Assembly: GCF_015710975.1 (NCBI RefSeq)
Contig: NZ_CP049783.1
Span: forward strand, 4,259,501-4,323,500
Length of the DNA stretch: 64,000 nucleotides
Direction of reading: 5' to 3'
Origin: Paenibacillus polymyxa
GTDB lineage: Bacteria; Bacillota; Bacilli; Paenibacillales; Paenibacillaceae
Part shown: piece after piece, positions 43,743 to 52,996 of the stretch
How positions within the stretch are numbered: position 1 is the stretch's first letter
How the letters are laid out: the number at the start of each line of letters is the position of its first letter
Made by a program: the position numbers and the translations under genes
The notes under the pieces: generated by a model
The model's database searches: none
Told to the model about the DNA's origin: nothing
The model's input: only the letters and a program-made list of their open reading frames with translations

Positions 43743-44419
43743 TACAGTACCCCCTGCTCCTGTTTTTGCTTTAAATCCTCGATAATATCGTCAAATGTCT
43801 CAAAGGGTACATGCGGTACGCCAAGCTCTTGACACTTTAATGTCAGATGTGAGCGGGAGTACACAAGGTCGGCAATTTTGGCTCCTTCAAAATCCGTCAG
43901 GCTGTCTCCAATCAAAATCCGTTCGTATTGCTCGGGAGGGTATTGACGAATGACGGTCGTTTTGCACATGCCACAGTCATTCTTACACGGCTCCTCACAC
44001 CGATGCGGCCACGTGATCTGGATGTGAGCCCCGGAAAAATCCGCTCCGTTGCAAAAAATGTGATCCTGCGGGATGCCGAACGGTTGTAGCAATGGATCAA
44101 TAAAAAAATCAATGCCGCCGCTAGTAACGAAAAATTCAATCTGCTGCTCTCGTACAAAGTCCAAAAAGCGTGCAAAGCCCTGACGTATACCCGCTTGTCC
44201 AAGTACATATGAGATAACGTCTTCCTTAAGCTCCGAAGGCATCAAGGCGAACATCGCACCTACGCCTTCACGAATGGACATATGCCCGTTCACGATTTGA
44301 TGCATGATGGGCTCATAGCCCATAGGCTTAAAATGCTTCATAATAGCGACAATATTATCACTGTTCGTAATGGTCCCGTCAAAATCACAAAAAATGACGG
44401 GCTTCTTGGCTGTGCTCAT
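43742..44419 (-). CDS. mtnX: 2-hydroxy-3-keto-5-methylthiopentenyl-1-phosphate phosphatase
   Basis: 225 residues, HAD phosphatase. DFDGTITNSD near residues 13-22 is motif I; VTSGG near 99-103 is motif II and IGDSLTDFEGAK near 170 motif III. It removes phosphate from the enol produced by MtnW. The start ATG overlaps the mtnW stop (ATGA) behind GGGGAGG, so an extra five codons upstream are unlikely. MtnX with MtnW replaces the fused enolase-phosphatase (MtnC) of other bacteria. Confidence 0.93.
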   Translation of the reverse strand: MSTAKKPVIFCDFDGTITNSDNIVAIMKHFKPMGYEPIMHQIVNGHMSIREGVGAMFALMPSELKEDVISYVLGQAGIRQGFARFLDFVREQQIEFFVTSGGIDFFIDPLLQPFGIPQDHIFCNGADFSGAHIQITWPHRCEEPCKNDCGMCKTTVIRQYPPEQYERILIGDSLTDFEGAKIADLVYSRSHLTLKCQELGVPHVPFETFDDIIEDLKQKQEQGVL

Positions 44420-45627
44420 CGTTCGCCTCCCCACGTGTCGAGCGCAGATTGCAACTCGGGATGAGTGCGGGCGTATTGGGCCAGCGGGACATTCTGCTGC
44501 ACCGCCTCAATCGCCTGCACAAAAGCGCGCCCACCAGCTTCCGTACCCAGTGGATGTCCGTGAATACCGCCCCCGGCGTTAACCACCACATCAGTACCAA
44601 AGTCGCGTACAATGAGGGGCACCAGACCGGGGTGTATCCCTGCGGAAGGGACAGGCATGCTGGTCTTCAGCGGTAGAGCAGGGGTGATCAGCTCGTCGCG
44701 AATCGCCATGTTTTCCTCATGCGGCATTGTCACTGAGCCGTAGGGGGAAGGGAAGAGAACGAGATCAGCACCAGCCAGCCGCATAAGCTGACCAAGCAGG
44801 ACGGACGCCGATATACCATAATGAGGCGATGGGTATGCAGCACCTGCTAATGAAGGATGGGCTGCAATCGGTACCGAAACGGCGGGATCGCTGCTAAGCT
44901 CATGCAGCACATCATAACCATAGGCCAGCACGTTAAATAGTAATGCGTTCGCACCTGCGCCGATAGCCTTGAGGGCTTGCGCTTTGAGCTGCGAGGTTGG
45001 ACCGGTTAAATTAGCGGCATACAGCAGCTTTTTACCAGTTTCACGTTCAGCCGCTTCGGCAGCTCGGATACAGGCTTCGACACGTTTTTCAATCGGCGTC
45101 AGCGCATTTTCAAACAAGATCTCGTCATCTTTGATCAGATCAACGCCGCCGAGAGCCTGACGGGTAAACTGTTCACGCAGTTCGTCCAAATTGAGCCCAA
45201 TTACGGATTTGAAAATGCTCATGAGCAGAGGCCGATCATACACGCCAAGCTGCTCACGCAAGCCGCTGATACCGAATTTCGGACCTGAAAAAGCAGAGAG
45301 GAATGCTTCCGAGAAACCCAGCTTCGTCAGCTTAATTCGGCCGTCCATCGAAATTTTGCCGAAGACCGTAACTAACAATGCGGGAATATCACGGCTGAAA
45401 TTGACATCCGGGTAAGCGATCGTTAAGTCGGCGTACCGCTCACCGGGACCTCCATCGTGAATATCCACAGATTGAACAGAGCCGAGATGCTTCTGCATCG
45501 CATCCCGCTTGGCCTGCGGGAGCTCAGTCCAGCTGCCCACCGTCATGCCGATGGCAATAGATTGGGCCTTTTGCTTAAAATCAGCTTTGTCATCGTATAT
45601 TCGGTAGGTCGCCAGGCAATAGCTCAC
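44416..45627 (-). CDS. mtnW: 2,3-diketo-5-methylthiopentyl-1-phosphate enolase (RuBisCO-like)
   Basis: 403 residues, RuBisCO-like type IV. The metal site is in GGVDLIKDDEIL (about 169-180) with the carbamylated Lys; LFNVLAYGYD and GGIHGHPLG follow. It is the enolase of the Bacillus-type salvage branch. It overlaps proC by four bases, so the salvage genes here are attached to the proline operon. Genuine carboxylase activity is not expected in this group. Confidence 0.95.
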   Translation of the reverse strand: MSYCLATYRIYDDKADFKQKAQSIAIGMTVGSWTELPQAKRDAMQKHLGSVQSVDIHDGGPGERYADLTIAYPDVNFSRDIPALLVTVFGKISMDGRIKLTKLGFSEAFLSAFSGPKFGISGLREQLGVYDRPLLMSIFKSVIGLNLDELREQFTRQALGGVDLIKDDEILFENALTPIEKRVEACIRAAEAAERETGKKLLYAANLTGPTSQLKAQALKAIGAGANALLFNVLAYGYDVLHELSSDPAVSVPIAAHPSLAGAAYPSPHYGISASVLLGQLMRLAGADLVLFPSPYGSVTMPHEENMAIRDELITPALPLKTSMPVPSAGIHPGLVPLIVRDFGTDVVVNAGGGIHGHPLGTEAGGRAFVQAIEAVQQNVPLAQYARTHPELQSALDTWGGER

Positions 45628-46490
45628 TCAATTCCCTCCTTAAGTACAGCTCCCATCTCGCGGGATCGTTCAGCGCAGCGCTGCACCGCCGCAATCACCG
45701 TTTCGTAGAAGTCACCTTTGTCCAGTGTTTCCAATGCAGCTACCGTGGAGCCATTAGGAGACATGATTTTATGACGAAGGGCAGAAGGCTCCTCTCCGGT
45801 TTGCTGGACCATGCGTGCTGCGCCAAGCGCAGTTTGCACTGTTAGTTCATGCGCTTGTTCAGGAGTCAAGCCACCGCGGATTCCCCCGGCAATCATGGCC
45901 TCCATTAAGTAGTAGACATAGGCAGGGCCGCTTCCGGAAATGCCGGTCAGTACATCCATTTTCTCTTCCTCTATAACCGTTACTGTACCTACGGATTCGA
46001 ACATCGTAAGCACGTTTTTACGTTGAGTTTCGCTGATCTCCTTGGAAAAACTGATGCCTGTGGCTCCCAGTCCAATCGAACTGGATGTGTTGGGCATCGT
46101 CCGTGCGATTGGCTGTTTGCGACCAAGCAACGTTTGCATGGTACGAATAGACAACCCGGCGATGACCGAAATGATCAGCTGTTCATCTGACAGAAGGGGA
46201 CCGAGCTGTCCAAGTGCCCCGGCAGCATCTTTAGGCTTCATGGCAAGCACGATCACTGGAGAATGACGCAGCAGTTCCGTTTTGGCTGCATCCTCAGTTT
46301 GGAACAATACTCCGTATTGCTGTTGGAGTTCTTCAAGACGAGCCTGATTACTGCGGTTGATGACGGTAATACCGCCACGTTTAACGACAGAACGATTCGT
46401 CATCCCACGAATAATAGCCTCAGCCATTGAACCTGCACCGAAAAACGTAATTTGCTCGTTAATTAACACCTTTGTTTGTGATTCACACAT
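45624..46490 (-). CDS. proC: Pyrroline-5-carboxylate reductase
   Basis: 288 residues. NAD(P) loop ITFFGAGSMAEAIIRG (about 14-29), AMKP near 83 and the signature GSGPAYVYYLMEAMIAGGIRGGL near 178-200 are as in ProC/ProI. Last step of proline synthesis. It sits 38 bases after proA and overlaps mtnW by four bases. In B. subtilis the T-box-controlled proI is in a separate unit from proBA, while here all three are together. Confidence 0.96.
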   Translation of the reverse strand: MCESQTKVLINEQITFFGAGSMAEAIIRGMTNRSVVKRGGITVINRSNQARLEELQQQYGVLFQTEDAAKTELLRHSPVIVLAMKPKDAAGALGQLGPLLSDEQLIISVIAGLSIRTMQTLLGRKQPIARTMPNTSSSIGLGATGISFSKEISETQRKNVLTMFESVGTVTVIEEEKMDVLTGISGSGPAYVYYLMEAMIAGGIRGGLTPEQAHELTVQTALGAARMVQQTGEEPSALRHKIMSPNGSTVAALETLDKGDFYETVIAAVQRCAERSREMGAVLKEGIE

Positions 46491-46528
46491 GGATTCATAC
46501 CTCCAAAGATACGGATTGATTTATGATA

Positions 46529-47821
46529 TTATTCCCTGATTTGTCCAGTACCGTACACGCGGTATTTGGTTGAAGTCAAGGCAGGCAACCCCATAGGGCC
46601 GCGGGCATGTAATTTTTGTGTGCTGATTCCGATCTCGGCACCAAATCCAAACTCGAAGCCATCCGTGAAGCGGGTGGATGCATTGTGGTACACGGCTGCC
46701 GCGTCCACTTCTTGCAGAAAACGCTCAGCATGAGCTTTATTCTCAGTAACAATACACTCTGAATGCATCGTGCCATACCGGGCAATATGCTCCAGTACTT
46801 CGTCCAAATTGTTTACGACTTTTACATTCAAAATGTAATCATTGTACTCAGTGCCATAATCCTCTTCCGTGGCAGAGACAGCCCAAGGAGCTAGTTCTCG
46901 TGTCCGTGCACATCCGCGCAGCTCAACCCCAGCATCACGAAAACGTTCAGCCAATCCTGTTAAATGTGCTTGAGCATAATCCGAGTGTACGAGCAGTGTT
47001 TCCATCGAGTTGCACACGGACGGTCTTTGTACCTTCGCATTGAGTGTAATCGCTTCGGCCATTTCTACATTCGCTGTAGCGTCCAAGAACGTATGGCATA
47101 CGCCAGCCCCGGTTTCGATGACAGGCACGGTAGCATTCTGAACAACATTTTGAATGAGTGAACGCCCGCCGCGTGGAATAATTACATCCAGCAAGCCGTT
47201 CAAGGTGAGCATTTCGTTGACGGAGGCACGGTCTGAATCTTCAATGAGTTGAAGCGCCTCGCGTGGCACGGCTGTTACGTCTAGCGCCTGCTGGAGCACT
47301 TCAATAATCTTGCGGTTGGAGGAAAGAGCAGCCGAACCACCACGCAGCACAACCGGATTACCTGTTTTCAAGCACAGACCCGCAGCATCCACGGTCACAT
47401 TTGGACGCGCTTCATATATGATGCCGATGACACCCAGCGGTACACGTATTTTCTCAATCCGCAGACCATTTGGACGTTCAATTTGCTCAAGCGTGTCGCC
47501 GACCGGATCAGGTAGTGCCGCAATTTGCCGCAATCCTTCAGCAATAGCCCCGATTCGCTCCTCGGTCAGCTTGAGGCGGTCGAGCAGTGATTCGGACGTT
47601 CCCAGTTCCCGTCCACGTTTCAGGTCATTATGATTCGCTGCAATCAGCTCTTCTGCATGGTTTACTAGAGCTTCAGCCATAGCAAGCAATGCTTCGTTTT
47701 TTTGTGTTGTAGTCAGTCGGTTCATAACCCCGGCACTTTTTTTCGCGAGACTTGCTTTGGTTCGTACTTCGCTGAACTGGTTATCCTCTGTTATCGCTGT
47801 GTTTGTCGTTAAATCACTCAT
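46529..47821 (-). CDS. proA: Gamma-glutamyl phosphate reductase
   Basis: 430 residues, aldehyde dehydrogenase fold. The catalytic cysteine is in RPSVCNSMETLL near 267, and PNVTVDAAGLCLKTGN near 144 is a family mark. Makes glutamate semialdehyde from glutamyl phosphate. ProB ends 12 bases before it. The normal partner pair proB-proA is intact. Confidence 0.96.
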   Translation of the reverse strand: MSDLTTNTAITEDNQFSEVRTKASLAKKSAGVMNRLTTTQKNEALLAMAEALVNHAEELIAANHNDLKRGRELGTSESLLDRLKLTEERIGAIAEGLRQIAALPDPVGDTLEQIERPNGLRIEKIRVPLGVIGIIYEARPNVTVDAAGLCLKTGNPVVLRGGSAALSSNRKIIEVLQQALDVTAVPREALQLIEDSDRASVNEMLTLNGLLDVIIPRGGRSLIQNVVQNATVPVIETGAGVCHTFLDATANVEMAEAITLNAKVQRPSVCNSMETLLVHSDYAQAHLTGLAERFRDAGVELRGCARTRELAPWAVSATEEDYGTEYNDYILNVKVVNNLDEVLEHIARYGTMHSECIVTENKAHAERFLQEVDAAAVYHNASTRFTDGFEFGFGAEIGISTQKLHARGPMGLPALTSTKYRVYGTGQIRE

Positions 47822-47833
47822 ATTATGGCCTCC

Positions 47834-48940
47834 CTACATACATAATGTAATCCATTCATCCCTGTGGATCACCTCAAGCCGATGGATGGGACCAATTTTG
47901 CCCACAACCTCACCGCTAGGTAAACCTTGTACCATTTTAAGCTGTTCATCATCATAATTGACGATGCCACGTCCTAATACCTTATTTTCCGGTCCCAGTA
48001 CCTCAACGACATCTCCAGCATGAAAGCTGCCCTCGACACGTCGTACGCCAACCGGAAGCAGACTATGTCCTCCGTGTACTAACGCTTCTTCGGCCCCTTG
48101 GTCTACATGCACTGAGCCCAAAGGGGTGGACATAAATCCAAGCCATTGTTTTTTCATCGGCAGTGAGGAGAGGTGAGTATCAAAATAAGTGCCTGGTCCG
48201 TGTCCTTCGACGGCTGCGTCTAGATCACCATTTTCGCTTACCCGTCCCACATATACAGGCACACCGCCGCGTGTAGCCACTTTGGCAGCCTCGATTTTGG
48301 ATCGCATGCCGCCAGTTCCTACTGCTGATCCAGAACCTCCGGCTAATGCATAAATCTCCTCTGTAATTTCCTCGATACGTTCAAAACGTACAGCGTTTGG
48401 ATGTTTGCGCGGGTCAGCCGTATATACGCCATCGGTATCCGTAATGATAATCAAATGCTGGGCTTTGACCAGATTGGCAACTAGTGCAGACAGCATATCA
48501 TTATCGCCGAATTTCAATTCGTCAATCGATACGGTGTCATTTTCGTTAAAAATCGGGATAACCTGCTGGCGCAGCAATTCTTCTACAGTCATTCCGGCAT
48601 TGTTCATCCGTTTGCGGCTCAGAAAGTCACTACGGGTCAGCAGAACCTGCGCGATTACGAGGTCAAAATTTTTAAAAGCCTGCTCATAGGCTTGCATGAG
48701 AAGAGCTTGGCCGACGGCAGCTGCCGCTTGCTTTTCATGCAGCAGTTTGGGCCGAAAGGGATACCCAATCTCCCGAAATCCGGCAGCTACAGCACCTGAT
48801 GTAACCAGCAGCACTTCATGGCCTTTTGCACGAAGCAAGCTGATTTCCCTAGCAAAATAAGCGATGGCTTCCCGATTCAGACCACCTTCCACTCCAGTCA
48901 GGGAGCTACTACCGATTTTAATGACGATACGTGTTGACAA
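47834..48940 (-). CDS. proB: Glutamate 5-kinase
   Basis: 368 residues. The amino-acid kinase domain has IVIKIGSSSLTG at the start, VTSGAVAAGF near 54 and IITDTDGVYTADPR near 164-177; the C-terminal PUA domain spans about 275-360. It catalyses the first step of proline synthesis and the feedback point. TTG at 48940 with AAGGAAG before it is the start; upstream residues in frame would come from the T-box terminator and are rejected. Confidence 0.94.
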   Translation of the reverse strand: MSTRIVIKIGSSSLTGVEGGLNREAIAYFAREISLLRAKGHEVLLVTSGAVAAGFREIGYPFRPKLLHEKQAAAAVGQALLMQAYEQAFKNFDLVIAQVLLTRSDFLSRKRMNNAGMTVEELLRQQVIPIFNENDTVSIDELKFGDNDMLSALVANLVKAQHLIIITDTDGVYTADPRKHPNAVRFERIEEITEEIYALAGGSGSAVGTGGMRSKIEAAKVATRGGVPVYVGRVSENGDLDAAVEGHGPGTYFDTHLSSLPMKKQWLGFMSTPLGSVHVDQGAEEALVHGGHSLLPVGVRRVEGSFHAGDVVEVLGPENKVLGRGIVNYDDEQLKMVQGLPSGEVVGKIGPIHRLEVIHRDEWITLCM

Positions 48941-48975
48941 GACGTCCACTTCCTTAATTTTACTCTTTTTAATGC

Positions 48976-49219
48976 AAAAAAACTTCCATCCTTTGTATGC
49001 AAAGGACGAAAGTTTGTGCTTCCGCGGTACCACCTTCATTGATGATTCATGATCATCCCACTTAAAACCTGTTAACGGCAGGGACCGCCTGATTGCGCAG
49101 GGCGCTCGGGGATAGGAGTTGGGAGAGAGTCCAGGTAAATTCTTGCAGCCTATCGGAATTTACTCTCTGAACAGGACCGAGTCTCTCTTAATAGTCCCTT
49201 CAACGCGCTAAATGATATT
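48976..49219 (-). promoter_or_regulatory. T-box leader of the proB-proA-proC-mtnW-mtnX-mtnB unit
   Basis: On the minus strand the conserved T-box AAGGTGGTACCGCGG lies at 49036-49022, followed by a terminator (AACTT..TCCTTTG with CAAAGGA..AAGTT, about 49014-48976) and T7. Upstream, CAGAGAG with a GNTG-type loop (about 49178-49152) marks distal Stem I. Two CCT triplets (proline; 49135-49133 and 49116-49114) are specifier candidates; I cannot decide between them without folding. Uncharged tRNA-Pro would prevent termination. A proline T-box before pro genes is known in Bacillus. Confidence 0.92.
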
Positions 49220-49225
49220 GGATAC

Positions 49226-49255
49226 AGAATACCACGAAAAGACTAGGTTTGGCAA
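49226..49255 (-). promoter_or_regulatory. Promoter of the T-box unit
   Basis: TTGCCA (49255-49250) and TATTCT (49231-49226) on the minus strand are 18 bases apart, a moderate sigma-A match, placing the start near 49219 just before the T-box leader. Confidence 0.55.
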
Positions 49256-49280
49256 AGAAGTTGTAGCTGGAAAATACGGC

Positions 49281-50462
49281 TTAACCAAACAGGTTTAGCT
49301 GGCCAATTCGATCAGCCGCCTCGGCCAGTCGAGCTTCTGAGCTCAGAAGCCCTGCTCGCACATACCCTTCGCCGCCGCTACCGAAGCCGATCCCTGGAGC
49401 GACAGCTACCTTGGCTTCACGCAGGAGCAGATCGGCAAAAGAAGCCGAAGTATAGCCCTGCGGCACATGTAACCAGCTGAAGAAGGAGCCGCTTGGGCGC
49501 GTCGCCTTCCAGCCTATTTGACCAAGGGCATCATAAAAAGCGTTGCGGCGTGATTCATAGCGAGCAACCAGCTCGGTTACGCATTCCTGTGAGGACGTCA
49601 GAGCTGTCGCCGCTGCTGCCTGAATACCTCCAAACAGGCTTACATAAATATGGTCCTGTAGCAAATTAATCAGCGAGATGATCTTGGCATTACCGAGCGC
49701 GAAACCAACACGCCAGCCGGCCATGTTGTATGTTTTGGACAAGGTATAGAACTCAATCCCCACATCCTTAGCCCCCTCGGCCTGTAGGAAGCTTACAGGC
49801 CGCTTGCCATCGAATCCAATAGCGCCATAGGCAAAATCACTGGCAACCACAATACCGTTACGTAGCGCAAATTCAACCGTATCCTCGTAAAAGGAGAGTG
49901 GGGCAGTTGCCGCAGTGGGATTATTCGGATAATTAAGGAACATTAATTTGGCGCGGCGGCGATCTTCTTCGGCAATGGCTTCATAATCAGGCAGAAAACG
50001 GTTCTCTTCCTTTAAGGGGAGAAATGACATTTCCGCTTTAGCCAAGGCTACGCCAGACCAGTAATCCGGGTAGCCGGGATCAGGGACGAGACACACATCG
50101 CCGGGATTGAGCAAAACTTGCGGTAGCTGAACCAAGCCCGTTTTTCCGCCAAACAGGATGGCGACCTCGCTTTCCGGGTCAAGAGTTACACCGTAGTCCT
50201 CCTGATAGCGCTGGACGATGGCTTCTTTGAGAAAGCTGTAGCCGCGGAAAGGAGAATATTTATGATACAGCGGGTTATCCGCTGATTCCTGTAAAGCTTT
50301 TACAATATGAGATGGAGTAGGAGTGTCCGGGTTTCCCTGTCCGAGATTAATGACATCATGCCCTGCTGCAATTTCACGGTTTACATTTTGTACAAGTGTG
50401 GCAAAAAATTGAGTGGGTAACTGTTTCATGACGTCAGCCGAGGGAATAGAAAAATGAGTCAT
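49281..50462 (-). CDS. mtnE: PLP aminotransferase, probable methionine-salvage MtnE
   Basis: 393 residues, class I aminotransferase; NLGQGNPDTPTP near 40-51, NYPNNPT near 176, and PLP lysine in LSKTYNMAGWRVG near 244. It resembles the B. subtilis YkrV/MtnE and LL-DAP aminotransferase-like group. It is divergent from the nitrilase-like gene (MtnU), the same pair as in the Bacillus salvage locus, so transamination of 2-keto-4-methylthiobutyrate to methionine is likely. The ATG at 50462 is preferred to an in-frame start 15 codons upstream. Annotation as a general aminotransferase remains possible. Confidence 0.85.
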   Translation of the reverse strand: MTHFSIPSADVMKQLPTQFFATLVQNVNREIAAGHDVINLGQGNPDTPTPSHIVKALQESADNPLYHKYSPFRGYSFLKEAIVQRYQEDYGVTLDPESEVAILFGGKTGLVQLPQVLLNPGDVCLVPDPGYPDYWSGVALAKAEMSFLPLKEENRFLPDYEAIAEEDRRRAKLMFLNYPNNPTAATAPLSFYEDTVEFALRNGIVVASDFAYGAIGFDGKRPVSFLQAEGAKDVGIEFYTLSKTYNMAGWRVGFALGNAKIISLINLLQDHIYVSLFGGIQAAAATALTSSQECVTELVARYESRRNAFYDALGQIGWKATRPSGSFFSWLHVPQGYTSASFADLLLREAKVAVAPGIGFGSGGEGYVRAGLLSSEARLAEAADRIGQLNLFG

Positions 50463-50640
50463 CAATGTACACGACCTTTTGGAATAGTTTAAGAAACAAT
50501 CTATCACGATTTTACCGAGTTGTATAGGGGGAATTGAGCTTGTATGGTTGCGTAACCCAGACTAATCGGGCTATGATGGGAGAAAATACCGGACAATGGG
50601 ACACGGGAAAAGTTCCGGCTCATAGAGAGGATGAAGAACT

Positions 50641-51459
50641 TTGACGTATCAGGAAGCTCAGCCATTCGGTGTGGCACTTATACAAGCTCATATAGAGATA
50701 GGAAATCCTCCCGAAAACCACAATCATATCCGTTCTTTAATGGAACAAGCGGTAAAGGCCGAACAAAAGCCAGATCTGATTGTTCTACCGGAAATGTGGA
50801 ATACAGGTTATGCCTTGGATCGCATTCATGAGCTGGCGGACGAAGAAGGCACGAAGACTCGGGCATGGATAGCGGCATTTGCCGCCACTTATCAAGTGAA
50901 TGTAGTAGCAGGGTCGATCGCAGAGAAAAAAAGCGACGGTCATGTATACAATACGATGCTCGTTTTTGACCGTACAGGCAAAGAGGTGGCGTCGTATTCT
51001 AAAATTCATCTGTTCCGACTTATGGATGAAGAGAAATATTTACAGCCTGGCGAGGAGAAAGTTGTATTCGCACTGGATGGCGGAATACAGGCTGGGGCGT
51101 CAATTTGTTACGATATCCGTTTTCCTGAGCTGGCTCGCAGTCTGGCCCTGTCTGGCGCAAATTTGCTGATCGTACCTGCAGAATGGCCTCATCCCCGGCT
51201 TCACCACTGGCGTACCCTGCTGACCGCACGGGCTATTGAAAATCAGATGTATGTCATTGCTTGTAACCGGGTAGGTCGTAGTGGAGATACCGATTTCTTC
51301 GGGCATTCGCTCATCATTGATCCATGGGGAGAAATGATTGCCGAGGGCGGAGAGCAGGAGGAGATTCTCACAGGCTCAATTGAGTCTGCCTTGGTTCAGG
51401 ACGTGCGTGGGCGTATTCCAGTGTTTGAAGATCGGCGTCCCCTGCTGTATGACCGATAG
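50641..51459 (+). CDS. mtnU: Carbon-nitrogen hydrolase, probable 2-oxoglutaramate amidase MtnU
   Basis: 272 residues, nitrilase fold. Catalytic triad is visible: Glu in LPEMWNTGY (near 45), Lys in YSKIHLF (near 121) and Cys in GASICYDIRFPELAR (near 154). It is divergent from the aminotransferase, as in Bacillus mtnU-mtnE, which suggests it hydrolyses the oxo-acid amide formed when glutamine is the amino donor in the last salvage step. TTG start with GAGAGGATG before it. Confidence 0.87.
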   Translation: MTYQEAQPFGVALIQAHIEIGNPPENHNHIRSLMEQAVKAEQKPDLIVLPEMWNTGYALDRIHELADEEGTKTRAWIAAFAATYQVNVVAGSIAEKKSDGHVYNTMLVFDRTGKEVASYSKIHLFRLMDEEKYLQPGEEKVVFALDGGIQAGASICYDIRFPELARSLALSGANLLIVPAEWPHPRLHHWRTLLTARAIENQMYVIACNRVGRSGDTDFFGHSLIIDPWGEMIAEGGEQEEILTGSIESALVQDVRGRIPVFEDRRPLLYDR

Positions 51460-51480
51460 TCAGTATAGAAAGGATAATCC

Positions 51481-52761
51481 ATGCTTAAGGAACGCATTGA
51501 ATTTTTGTGTAAAAAGAAAAACCTATCCCGTAAAGAGTTAGTAGACGGATTAGTTACACCTGCACATTTTGCGAATATATTGGCTGACCGTTACCCGCTG
51601 GCTGAGGATTTAGCTGAGCAAATTGCTGAACGTCTAGGTGTACAATCTTCCTACCTATTACGTGCATCGGCAGAGGATGAGGAGACGCTGGCTACAGCGG
51701 ATACGATTTTCACAGAGCTGTCCAAGCTGGCTAATCCCGCTACGGAAAGCTATGTGGATCAGTTGGAGGATCGCAACGATTCGCTCGTGGTGGAAATGAC
51801 GACTTATTTGATGAAGGCTGTTTATTTCCAGCAGCTAAATGACCCAACAGCCTATGAATATTTGCATCAAACCTATTTGAATTTTTATTTGGAGAGGTTT
51901 GGTCGCTCGGATGAGGTGGAGTTGCCCGCACCACTAAAAAAAGCAATTTTATTTTATAAAATTCAATATTTCCGCTCTAAAAATCATTATTATGATGTAC
52001 TAAATAACGTTACGCAGCTCATCCGCCTGGTGGATGAGGGAACCGAAAACTGGCTGAATGCGCAAAACATTATGATGGAGGCCTGCATTCAGGTCAAGCA
52101 ATTTGATCAGGCCAAACAGGTGTTTGAGCAAACAATGCGCAGGGTATATGATGATCGGCTCTTTCACCGTCTGACGGGCCTGTACGTGACTTATAGCGGA
52201 TATTGTTTTGCTATGGGTTCTGTACAGGAAGCACTGTTAACGTTGTCTATGGCGGAGGCGAATTTGGTCTATTTGGAAAATGCGGCAGATATGCTTACGA
52301 CGATCCTGAACAATCGGATTATTATGCTGACGTCGATTGGCGAGCTGGATAAGGCCTTGGAGGAAGTAGTGCGTTTTGAAGCATTGGTGAGTCGGGAGCG
52401 AGAGGAAATGCAACAAATGATGCTGCCCGTTACGCTGATATACCGTTGTGAGATTGCATTTACCCGAAAAAACTGGGGACTGCTCTCACAGCATCTGGAT
52501 CAGCTACGTAAAACTAATCTGACAACGGATCAGCAAATGGGGCTTGATTTTTATGAAAGCCAGCTTGCGCTTGCCCAGGGAAAACAGGATGCTTTTTGGA
52601 TGCATGCTCTGCAATGTTTGCCTTATTTTGAAACTCTCCAGCATCCAGCGCGGCTTGAGCAACTATATGAAACGCTGGCTGTAGTATCGGAGGACAGTCG
52701 TCGCTATAAAGAATCATCAGCGTATTATCGTAAACTGGTCTATCTTTTGCGTAAAAAATAG
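51481..52761 (+). CDS. RRNPP-like regulator with N-terminal HTH and TPR repeats
   Basis: 426 residues. An XRE-type helix-turn-helix occupies about 1-55 (KERIEFLCKKKNLSRKELVDGLVTPAHFANILADRYPLAEDLAEQIAERLGV), then TPR-like helices fill 85-420 (for example NAQNIMMEACIQVKQFDQAKQVFEQTM and NNRIIMLTSIGELDKALEEV). This layout is that of RRNPP quorum-sensing regulators (Rap, NprR, PlcR, AimR), which bind small secreted peptides. No signal-peptide gene is clear next to it. It is 21 bases after mtnU, with a weak ribosome site. The regulated genes are unknown. Confidence 0.8.
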   Translation: MLKERIEFLCKKKNLSRKELVDGLVTPAHFANILADRYPLAEDLAEQIAERLGVQSSYLLRASAEDEETLATADTIFTELSKLANPATESYVDQLEDRNDSLVVEMTTYLMKAVYFQQLNDPTAYEYLHQTYLNFYLERFGRSDEVELPAPLKKAILFYKIQYFRSKNHYYDVLNNVTQLIRLVDEGTENWLNAQNIMMEACIQVKQFDQAKQVFEQTMRRVYDDRLFHRLTGLYVTYSGYCFAMGSVQEALLTLSMAEANLVYLENAADMLTTILNNRIIMLTSIGELDKALEEVVRFEALVSREREEMQQMMLPVTLIYRCEIAFTRKNWGLLSQHLDQLRKTNLTTDQQMGLDFYESQLALAQGKQDAFWMHALQCLPYFETLQHPARLEQLYETLAVVSEDSRRYKESSAYYRKLVYLLRKK

Positions 52762-52861
52762 GCTGAATGCACTCGTTTTTCACAAAACATTCAGATGATC
52801 GTGCAAAAGAATGCTCTGAAGTGCGCAAAATTTTGTGCAAACCGCCCCAAAGCTCAAAACT

Positions 52862-52906
52862 AAACCGACAAAAAACAGTTTAAAGCTGCTGTTTTTTCGG
52901 TTTTTT
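52862..52906 (+). terminator. Terminator after the RRNPP-like gene
   Basis: AAACCG.CAAAAAACAG pairs with CTGTTTTTTCGGTTT (imperfect stem, about 52862-52900) and continues into a T7 run. The 220-base gap also carries a 38-codon frame at 52766 without ribosome site, which I reject. Confidence 0.8.
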
Positions 52907-52996
52907 TGTATGCGTCAAAACGTATTGTGGTGTTGGATACCGTCTTCTATACTGAATTCATAAGGTACAACAATACAAAATATGAGGTGCAACCAC

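Noticed and set aside
50463-50640. SAM riboswitch between mtnE and mtnU
   Set aside because: I looked for it because the Bacillus salvage genes use one; no SAM-I core or terminator is visible on either strand.
52766-52882. 38-codon frame after the RRNPP-like gene as a signalling peptide
   Set aside because: No ribosome site, no hydrophobic signal segment, and it ends inside the terminator.
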